A stretch of DNA of 64,000 nucleotides from Mantis religiosa (taxonomy: Eukaryota; Arthropoda; Insecta; Mantodea; Mantidae). Each line of letters starts with the position of its first letter. The stretch's first letter is position 1. The stretch covers positions 22,152,187-22,216,186 of the forward strand of contig CM060953.1 of NCBI GenBank assembly GCA_030765055.1, read 5' to 3'. Shown one piece after another: positions 56,116 to 64,000 of the stretch. A program made the position numbers and the translations under genes. A model generated the notes under the pieces. That model did not search any database. It was given only the letters and a program-made list of their open reading frames with translations, and was not told where the DNA came from.

Positions 56116-56563
56116 ACTCTCGTCGGTCTCACTCCTACCTCACTGACAGAACCTTTTCTGTCTCCCACAACGGAATCTTATCCTTATCCCATCCCATCAG
56201 GACTGCCGTTCCCCAAGCTAGTGTCCTGGCACCCACTCTCTTCCTGGTATACATCAACACCCTGCCATCCCTGCCACGCTGCTCGCTGTATCTCTATACT
56301 GACGATACAGCTGTCACCTCCACGTCATCACAGCTCAACCTGCGTGCTCGTAAGATTCAACAATATGCCAACCTCCTCACCACCCGCTTCAAAAGTTAGC
56401 GCCTACGTGTCCACCCACAGAAGAGCCAGGGCATCACCTTCTGTCGAAGACGAATAACGGACGTTCCATCACTTCGCCTAGCTGGTGAAAACGTCCATTG
56501 AAAACTTACGTTAAGTTGGTGTTCTGCTGGACATCAAATTGACGTGGGGAGAACACATTACAT

Positions 56564-57970
56564 TCAGATTCAGATTTTATTCTGCCATTTGCAACATGTT
56601 TTACAAAGCATCGTCAAAAGTAACACTACAATTACATTTTTACAGTTCAATAATAATAATAATAATAAAACAAATAAATCTATTTACAGATTATTAGCAA
56701 TTCTAGATATACACAATAGATTGATAACAAAATTTAATAAACTCAGTCTAAGTCTCTCTTCCCTTTTTGTATTCCTCAATTGAGTAGAAAGCGTGTTTCA
56801 CTAGGTAAGTCTTTATTGCGTAAATTTTCTTCACTTCTTCATTTATTGCCTTGATAGAGTGAGGTAAATGATTATATAAATTTTTTGCAGTACTTTCAAT
56901 ACATTTGGCAGCTAATGTTCCCCTGAACTTATTTCTAAAGTAGTTCTGTTTTGTTCTTGTATTATATTCATGAATGTTTCTATTTTTTCCTTCTATGTGG
57001 TTTCTTATTACATGTTTGAGACATTCAAATATGTATAAAGAGGATAATGTGAGTATTTTAAGTTTTTTAAAGCTACTTTTACATGATTGTCTCCTAGGGA
57101 TTTTTTCCATTATTCTTATTGCTCTCTTTTGTTGCCTAAATGTTTTTAACATATTTTTCTTACCTGCTACCCCCCATAAAATGACCCCATAACTTAGGTG
57201 TGCATGTATAAATGCATAATAAACCTTCAGTGCACTGACTTCATCCATAATTTGTGTTGTCTGTTTTAATACATATATGGCCTTGTTTATTTTCTTGTTG
57301 AACTTTTCTATATGTTTGTGCCATTTTAAACTACTGTCTATAACTAATCCTAAAAAGTTTGTCTGTGCTACTTGGCTAATTTGCTTATTTTCTACTGTTA
57401 ATGTGATGTCTGATTTTTTTCTATTACTGAGCTGAATTTGCATCCATTCGGTTTTGTTTGTGTTTAGTACCACTCCCAGTGCTTCTAAATAAGTGCTAAT
57501 TGATTCTAATAAGGAGTTTGCTTTTCCCTGAACTTCTGCCTCTGTCTTACCTGTTACCACTACAGTTGTATCATCTGCATATCCAATTGCTAATCCTCCA
57601 GCATCCTGTATTATTTTAAATAGAAAATTTATATATAGGATAAACAGATATGGACCTAATTTTGACCCCTGAGGCACTCCATGTGTTACACGTTTGAATG
57701 CTGATTTAACTTTTTTTAAATTTCCTCCTGAATTGTGTATTATTTCGACACACTGCACCCTATTTTGCAGGTACGAGCTTAACCATTTTAATGGTATGCC
57801 TCTTATCCCATAGTTTTCTAATTTTTCCAAAAGATGTTTAATATTAACACAGTTGAAAGCTTTTGATAGGTCAAGAAAAATCGCTATCACTAACTCCTTT
57901 CTATCTAATGCTCTAACAATTATATCATTTCCCTTACTAACTGCATGTATTGTTGATTTCTTTTTATGTG
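56564..57970 (-). mobile_element. LINE family F, 5'-truncated, inserted in LINE A
   Basis: The 3' end is at 56564 (AATAAAATCTGAATCTGAAT on the minus strand) and the 5' break near 57970 lies upstream of the open frame. Younger than LINE A copy 2, which it interrupts. The short 3' tandem motif (ATCTGA) is typical of CR1/jockey-like LINEs. Confidence 0.85.
56748..57890 (-). CDS. LINE F reverse transcriptase, 380 aa open
   Basis: An open frame from inside the RT palm to the C-terminus: AIFLDLSKAFNCVNIKHLLE (first catalytic Asp block), THGVPQGSKLGPYLFILYIN, LAIGYADDTTVVVTGKTEAE (YADD catalytic pair), NKTEWMQIQLS, TNFLGLVIDSSLKWHKHIEK, LSYGVILWGVAGKKNMLKTF. It ends LVKHAFYSIEEYKKGRET. All palm motifs are intact, but endonuclease and RT fingers are lost by 5' truncation, so it cannot mobilise itself. 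The Met at 57890 is just the first in frame. No stops, so the insertion is young. Confidence 0.85.
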   Translation of the reverse strand: MIAIFLDLSKAFNCVNIKHLLEKLENYGIRGIPLKWLSSYLQNRVQCVEIIHNSGGNLKKVKSAFKRVTHGVPQGSKLGPYLFILYINFLFKIIQDAGGLAIGYADDTTVVVTGKTEAEVQGKANSLLESISTYLEALGVVLNTNKTEWMQIQLSNRKKSDITLTVENKQISQVAQTNFLGLVIDSSLKWHKHIEKFNKKINKAIYVLKQTTQIMDEVSALKVYYAFIHAHLSYGVILWGVAGKKNMLKTFRQQKRAIRIMEKIPRRQSCKSSFKKLKILTLSSLYIFECLKHVIRNHIEGKNRNIHEYNTRTKQNYFRNKFRGTLAAKCIESTAKNLYNHLPHSIKAINEEVKKIYAIKTYLVKHAFYSIEEYKKGRET

Positions 57971-58861
57971 GCTAAAATGTGGCTAATGAAGTTAGAAAAA
58001 GAATGGGTATACTCTACGCTCTCTATAACTGCAGATCGGTGAAGTCTCTGCCTACAAAACTACTCCTGTATAAGCTCCGACCAGTCATCACATACGCCAT
58101 TGAAATATGGGGAGTAGCAGCCTAGTCTCACCTACACCACCTTGAAATAGTACAATCCCGATTCCTCCGCATTGCCGCAGACTCCCCTTGGTACATCCCT
58201 AATCTACGTCAAGACCAACGTATTCCTACAATAACAGACTACATCCATACAGTTTCACGTTCCTTCTATCAAAACCTTTCCCACAGATTCAGCTACCTTA
58301 ACCGCGGTCTAGGTGAGTAACACATCGATCCTGGAGAGCGGTACAAACGCCCGAGGCTACCTCTAGACACATACAATAACCCATTAGATGGCTTCACACG
58401 TCAGATTGCCTGTATATAACTTTAACCTCATCTTCTGCCGTATATTATCCTTCCTTACAAAACACTCTACTACAAGTAGAGGGCCTTGCCCTGATCTGGC
58501 TTGAGACCTAAGGGCTGACATTTAGATCTTCAATGTCCAGTCGCGATGGTGTCTATCCCATTTGGCAGCCCCTGAAACTGTGACCTGGAGGTGACGACTT
58601 CTGCCTGCGGAACGTCTTCAAGCAGCTGACATAACGTCTGCACTAGGGTCGTGTGCTTTTAATACACACATGTGACATTAAAAACTGGGAAATTTTGAGT
58701 GTTTTGGTCACAGATAGCATTGCCGGCTCTATAGAGCTTCAAAGTAGTGAATGTTCGCTTTTAATAATGACAGTTTTTATTTTCTCTGGACAGGCTAGGC
58801 CCTGCGGTAACACCAATATATGCCCTGATCATCACACTTACGTTCGGCTCCTCAGATGGAA

Positions 58862-59690
58862 TACGAGGGTTGTTCAGTAAAGAATGATCACAATTGTTTT
58901 GACGACGTACCTTTAGTCGTCCTCATAATTTTGATGTTCCTTCTCAAAATAGTGTCCCCTGAATGCGGTGCATTTGTCCCAGCATTTCTGCCAGTCTCCA
59001 AAGACATGCTGCCACCAGTTTTGAGAGCTACTTCAAAATCGCCTCCGCAGCCTTCACCACTGCTTCTGATGATGGATAATGCCTCCCACGAAGGCGTTTC
59101 TTCAAGATAGGGAATATAAAAAGGTCACATGGGGCTAAATTCGGACTATAGGGAGGGTGAGGGGTGCACTTCACGTTGAGTTTTGCAAGATATTCAATAA
59201 CAACATTGGCAATATGCGGCCGCGCATTATCGTGGTGCAGCATCTAGCCTGCTTCTCGGAAATTTTGTCTTTTGCGTCTGATATGGACTTGCAATTATTT
59301 TCAGGGCATCCCTGTAGCATTGTCCAGTTACTGATGTATGTGCAGGTACAACATGCTGATAAACCATTCCATGAATATCAAAGAATGAGATGACCATAAT
59401 ATTCCAGGCAGAAGCAACCGCTTTTGCTTTTTGGGGAGTTGGTGATGAAGGAGACTTCCACACTGAGCTTTTCTGTTTGATCTCAGGATCAAAATGATGT
59501 AGTCAAGTTTCATCAGCAGTGAATACATTTGAAAGAAACTCCGGATCTTCCTCTAACATCAACTTTAACTGCATGTTACCTCCATTGTAGCGGTAGGCGA
59601 TACTGAACATGTCTGAACTTGCCTGATTCTCACAGGCGGGAACCAGGAGTACCAACAATGAAACTACTATGGCGTGTTTGTTTCATATTA
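58862..59690 (-). pseudogene. mariner transposase relic
   Basis: The right terminus CGAGGGTTGTTCAGTAAAGA lies at 58863. On the minus strand the order is SLMKLDYIILILRSNRKAQC (DETW region degraded), KAVASAWNIMVISFFDIHGM, MLHHDNARPHIANVVIEYL (second Asp), PHPPYSPNLAPCDLFIFPIL (third block, NLAPCD) and LRGRHYPSSEAVVKAAEAIL. At least two frameshifts, and the N-terminal DNA-binding region is missing or unrecognisable. A different mariner lineage from the intact copy at 45.4 kb. Confidence 0.85.
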
Positions 59691-59919
59691 AGCTAACAGA
59701 ATATAATAAGATTGAATTTTAGTGCGAAAAATTATGGCCGTAAACAAATTATGATAATTCGTTATTGCTTTAAACCAGATTGCCAGATCTCCGGACGCCG
59801 CCCGGAGTGCCTGTGTTCCTTGTTTCGAATAAAATTTGCGGGTATAAGGGCCAATGATACACAGCTCGGAAGTTACTGAATGTTGAAATGACCTTCCACT
59901 ATTGTCATACCGAACAGTG

Positions 59920-61720
59920 TCCCTTACTGCCATATATTATGATTAGGACCAATGAACAAGTTTGCCTTCCTCAGCTTGTCAGTTGTAGACGCAAATCTCT
60001 TTTCTGCAATAAGCCTATTACACTTGATCTCGGGATGGCCTTTTCCCCATGGGAGGTTTTCTATGCAATGACAATTGTCATCCCTTTTCAAAGTGGCGAG
60101 GAGATTCTGTTTGACGTCTTCAGTCGTTTTGTTTTCTACCTGATCACAGATACCAATAGTTTGCAAATTCCAAAGCTCAGTAATGGTCGCTTATCGTCAT
60201 ATGCCATTGAGATAGTGACGTTACTCAGACTGACATTATTGGACTTGCATTTCACCAACCGAAGTCAATCCAAGTTTCGTTTCCACAGCTAGAAGTCCAT
60301 TCCTCAATTGAAATGCCCTTTTGTGAGAATCTTGGCATATTCATCCATTCCTATGAGGAGCTCAATTTCGGGGAAATCATCACCCAGGTCACTGATCCAC
60401 ATCTTCATTTTCAGCTCTTTCAGCAAGTCTGAAGATCTTGGCACTCGTGGAATTAATTGACAAATTGTAGGATGATCCTGTAACTCTATTTCACAGTCAA
60501 ATTGTCCATCGTCTCTTCCTACGTTGACTTTATATCTCTGGTGTTTAATGCTAGAATTTTGAATTCCATCAAACAAAACATAAGTTACTGTTTCTTCTGC
60601 ACAAAGTTATAGCTGTAACTCTCCAACTGTACTCTGAAGGAGGTATCTTTGTTGTGAGCCACAATCCAGGAATGCTCGTACTGTTTTATGTCTACCATTC
60701 CCATGTAGCATAACCACAAGTGTCTGTAGGACAACTTGATTGATAGAGATGTGGTTAGCTAGGTCGGATGTGACTTGAGTTTGCTGTGTTTCCTTCTCAG
60801 TCTTCGATTCATTCTTCTCAGCTGGTGATAGATCAGGACACATAACTGAAATGTGCTTATTTCCGAAGAGTAAGCAGTAAACAGAATACTTGCAGTGCTT
60901 CGCTAAATGGTTAGGTTTTGTTCACAAATAGCAGCGACCCTTTTATTCCATTTTCGATCTCCGTCCTTCTATACTCAGTTTCCTGGCAAAAGAACATTTA
61001 TCACTTTCATGAGGCTTACTACAGAAGATGCAGGACACTGAAGTGTTATTGTTAAGTGCAGCAACCGTAGGAATGAGTCTATCTATCTGTTCTTTATTGT
61101 GTTTCTTCTCCGTCTTGGAAGAACCTAACCTCTTCTCATTCTTAAATTTCACAGTCAAATTACTAAACCCTGATTGAGCTAATAGAATCCGCTGTTCGTT
61201 TTGGACTTCAGTGCGTAGAAATTCCATAATGCACTCTACCGGAGACACAGTTTCTTCATTTGTGCTTCCTTCTTGTTTCCAGAACCTACTTCTTTGCCAA
61301 GTGCGCAATGTCTCTCATGGGAGGCTAGATTCAGCTAATGGAAAAAGACACGTACTTGGGTCTGCAGTTGCTAGATTCAAACTATTGAGGGATCGAATGT
61401 GAAACTAACACTTCACTAACCTCAGTAATTCTCTTACATACACTTGCAATAGAAGATCCACTCTTCCAAATCATTCTTGCATAGCTTGAATGATCTTCGG
61501 GTAATTGACGTCTGTGGATAACTGAGCACTATTTAATGAGGTCCAGTTCATGTTTCCGTAGCCTGTAAATATTGCAATTTGTCACTACCGTGTAAGCTAT
61601 CATCTTCGCGAATCTTCCGAAATTGTGACCAAAAACTTAACCACTTCCATACTTAACTGCAAGATGATCTTCCCAGTCATTTGTAAGGGACTTTTAAAAT
61701 TCTCAATATTCTTCCTGTCT
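59920..61720 (-). pseudogene. BEL/Pao retrotransposon gag-pol relic
   Basis: Order on the minus strand: gag C-terminus with a zinc knuckle (SCIFCSKPHESDKCSFARKL), then CPDLSPAEKNESKTEKETQQ, the aspartic protease region (VVLQTLVVMLHGNGRHKTVR, AFLDCGSQQRYLLQS). A domain follows with IELQDHPTICQLIPRVPRSS and PEIELLIGMDEYAKIL, then the start of the pol RT region (TIGICDQVENKTTEDVKQN; ENLPWGKGHP; LIAEKRFASTTDKLRKANL). RT core, RNase H, integrase and LTRs are missing. Several frame breaks. Described only as a relic. Confidence 0.8.
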
Positions 61721-61868
61721 TATGTCATCAGGATTCGTGATCCAGATTGGCTTGGTTTTGTTAAGCTCATCCTCAGTGCAGTTCTCTTTGATTTTCTTCT
61801 TTTTCTCTCTATTTTTTCTCGTCTTGTAAGAAATACTGACTCGATACCACGGACTATTGTATTTCGAT

Positions 61869-62106
61869 TTTTTTCTAATTTACGTCCTCCAACGTTAAGT
61901 AATATCAGATTGTGAATGAATTGGGTGAAATGATGCTCAAATGTGTCCAGAATCTATGGAGCTTACAGTTAACCGACATTTGTCTTAAAGGATAGGGGAA
62001 AACCCCGGAAAAACCTTATTCAGGTAACTCACCCTGACGGAGATTCGAACTTGGGATCGCTTGAACGTGAGGCAGACACGCTACCATCTACGCTACCGAG
62101 ACGGGC
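61869..62106 (-). repeat. tRNA-derived SINE (family 1)
   Basis: Minus copy with T-run at 61869 and head GAGACGGGC at 62106, flanked by TATTGTATTTC and TATTATTATTTC-like sequence. Inserted beside the BEL/Pao relic. Confidence 0.88.
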
Positions 62107-62964
62107 TATTATTATTTCATATTACTTCTCTTCTAGGACAGGAATAAACATGCACCACCCAATTAGGTAGGGATCACCAAATGTTGTGAATCAATCTGTG
62201 ACTCCATAATATTCACTATATTTATTAACTCAAGCACATATATGTTCGTGAAACAAAAAACAAAACGCACTCCACAAGACAAATGAACCTTAAATTCTCA
62301 ACACTTGGTTAAGTTGTAAGGCACCTGTCCTTTTAGCGAAATTCTGCAGAACTATCGACATCAAGATTAAAATAATCTATTCCAGAGAAAGGTGACAGAG
62401 GGTTTGATATGGTGATATGACTCTCGTGATGGATCCTCCTGTCCCAATCACTTCTGGCTAAACTATTCGGTGCATCATCTGTATATTTAATCAATATAAT
62501 CACTAGAATGCATTAGGATGAACAATAATCAGTTGAAGTAAATAGAGTATTGTCATATTGGTAAAATTTTCTTCCCGTTTTACCTTAATAAGTACAATTT
62601 TACATCTATAGAAATTTTATTGATGGTTGGGGCTTCTCCGCAAAGTTTTGCTAAATATTTGATTTGAGGAACAATTTTATATACGATTTTGCAATTTTTA
62701 ATTTTCAGAGTCTTAATAAGATCTCACAAAACATGTATTCTAAATCAAATAATTATCTGACGTATATATTAAAACCATAAATTTTGGTATATTACAATAG
62801 CATGTGTCTGCCATACATGTACGGCATGTTCAATGCTCCTGAGCTATGCTCACGGAGGAGAAACGAGCAGTTATGAAATAATGTTTCTATGCTGGCTTTA
62901 TATCAACTATTCTCCTGCATGATTATTAAATTTTCATTTTATTTTATTTTAGTATTGACCACAA
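62107..62964. other. no gene or repeat recognised
   Basis: AT-rich. The first 300 bp could be an LTR of the BEL/Pao relic (TGTTGTGAATCAATCTGTGA), but no second copy is available for comparison. Confidence 0.35.
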
Positions 62965-64000
62965 TTGGTATAGATAGATAGATTTATTCACCTTAGGAAT
63001 ATACAATATTCATGGCTTCGTCAAATTTGTACCCATAAGAATAATACATTTCTTATGAGTAATACAATTATGAATAATACAATAGTAATTAAATAATACA
63101 ATAGTAGTTAAATAATACAATAGTGATTAAAGTAATGCAGTAGTAATTAACAGAATAATAATACAAATAGTAATTAAGAATAAGGAAACTTAGGTCACAT
63201 AATAGTTTAATGTATTACATTTTTAAGAACTAGGCTGTAAGAGACATAATTTTTACCAAAAAAAAAAAAAAAATCAATATTTACTTTATTATTTAATTTT
63301 ACTTCTTAGAAACTCATGTGTTGTCTGTGACATTACTTTTAGTAGGATATTTTTTACAGCTTTTCTGAATATTACAAGTATCACCTCCGAAGTTGCACAG
63401 GTATTTATTCACAAACACCATTTTAGGAAGCATTGATATGTTGATCATGTTTTAAGTATTCTTCCACTGAATAATAGCAACCTTCTCTTAAAAATGATTT
63501 TACATACAGTTTAAACCTTTTTTCTGATGTTATACTTTTAATGCCATCGGGTAGTTTGTTATATAATAATACTGCTTTATGTTCGAAGCTATGTGTGAAT
63601 AAAGTTGTATTGTGGCTTATAATGCGTAGATCTGATTTACTTCTTGTATTATGTGTATGTATCTGCGAATTTGTTTCAAATTGAGCAAGTACAATTCTTG
63701 TCCTAACTAGAGCTTCATATATATACACACACAGGGTAATGGAAGTATTTTTAGTAGTTTAAAATATGGTTTACAGCTGGTGGTGAAAGGAATATTTACT
63801 ATATAACGAATAGCCCTTTTCTGCAGTCTAAATATTTTTGATACATCTTTAGCATTTTCCCAGCTAAGTATACCATAAGACATTACAGAATGAAAATAAG
63901 CAAAATAAATAATTCTCAACACATTTGTGTTTACAGACTCCCTCATTGATTTAATAGCTTTATAAAGGTATTTATTTAGTTTTTCTTTTGACGAACAATT
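62965..64000 (-). pseudogene. LINE family G, 3' end (continues beyond the window)
   Basis: From the window edge downward: VNTNVLRIIYFAYFHSVMSY and GILSWENAKDVSKIFRLQKR, a frame break, then THNTRSKSDLRIISHNTTLF, EHKAVLLYNKLPDGIKSITS, KSFLREGCYYSVEEYL (stop near 63423). A 3' UTR follows, ending in TCTATCTATC tandem units near 62970-62980. Palm motifs lie outside the window. Confidence 0.8.

Larger units (their letters stand above)
56118..58555 (+). mobile_element. jockey-like LINE (family A), copy 2, split by another LINE
   Basis: 56118-56563 encodes the RT part SYLTDRTFSVSHNGILSLSH, LVYINTLPSLPRCSLYLYTD DTAV (YTDD palm), frameshifted later. 57971-58555 resumes at GGCTAATGAAGTTAGAAAAA and covers the C-terminus and 3' UTR (TAGATCTTCAATGTCCAGTC). 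It is colinear with copy 1. The insert 56564-57970 is LINE F in the opposite orientation. Confidence 0.85.

Overview
This window is nuclear DNA from an animal, almost certainly an arthropod. It is AT-rich, has spliced genes, and is packed with transposons. The mix (Penelope-like elements, irritans-type mariner, several tRNA-headed SINE families, jockey-like LINEs, BEL/Pao and Ty3 relics) suggests a large-genome insect, perhaps a cockroach or termite. The species is inference only.

Host genes. Two host genes are well supported, both on the minus strand. The first is a four-exon gene encoding a 133-residue homologue of AROS/RPS19BP1 (exons at 41149-41086, 15527-15441, 12434-12304 and 9361-9242; splice phases fit exactly). 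The second is an intronless, full-length KIN17 gene (41018-39843), which lies inside AROS intron 1 and starts 67 bp after its first 5' splice site. The other 25 kb of that intron and the two later introns are mostly transposons. A possible last exon of another minus-strand gene lies at 2198-2101.

Region by region. 1-9.2 kb: a transposase relic, a mini foldback, a SINE, and three Penelope-like elements (PLEs), each bounded by 11-13 bp target duplications, the first two apparently inside a DNA transposon. 9.2-15.5 kb: AROS exons 4, 3 and 2 separated by a solo LTR, a LINE relic, a palindrome and two more PLE foldbacks. 16-38.5 kb (intron 1): mariner relics, LINE fragments, TIR elements, SINEs, a 211-bp palindrome and further PLE pieces. 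39.8-41.15 kb: KIN17 and AROS exon 1. 42.5-43.1 kb: about 167-bp tandem repeats. 45.4-46.8 kb: an intact mariner in a TA microsatellite. 48.8-58.6 kb: two copies of a jockey-like LINE, one interrupted by a SINE and one by another LINE, with a 340-bp TTA microsatellite and a Ty3 relic between. 58.9-64 kb: mariner relic, BEL/Pao relic, SINE and a LINE 3' end.

Main finding. The PLE copies carry minimal type I hammerhead ribozyme motifs (CUGANGA, stem II, GAAA, very short stem III). I found twelve motifs belonging to several sequence families. Stem III differs in sequence but stays self-complementary (ACGCGU, ACCGGU, ACUAGU, ACAUGU, AACGUU, AGCU), which is strong covariation evidence. In two families the motif overlaps the C-terminal codons of the GIY-YIG ORF in the same frame. 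Many copies are foldbacks with ribozymes pointing in opposite directions. Hammerheads in PLEs are known in general; the dense series and the foldback forms seen here deserve a closer look.
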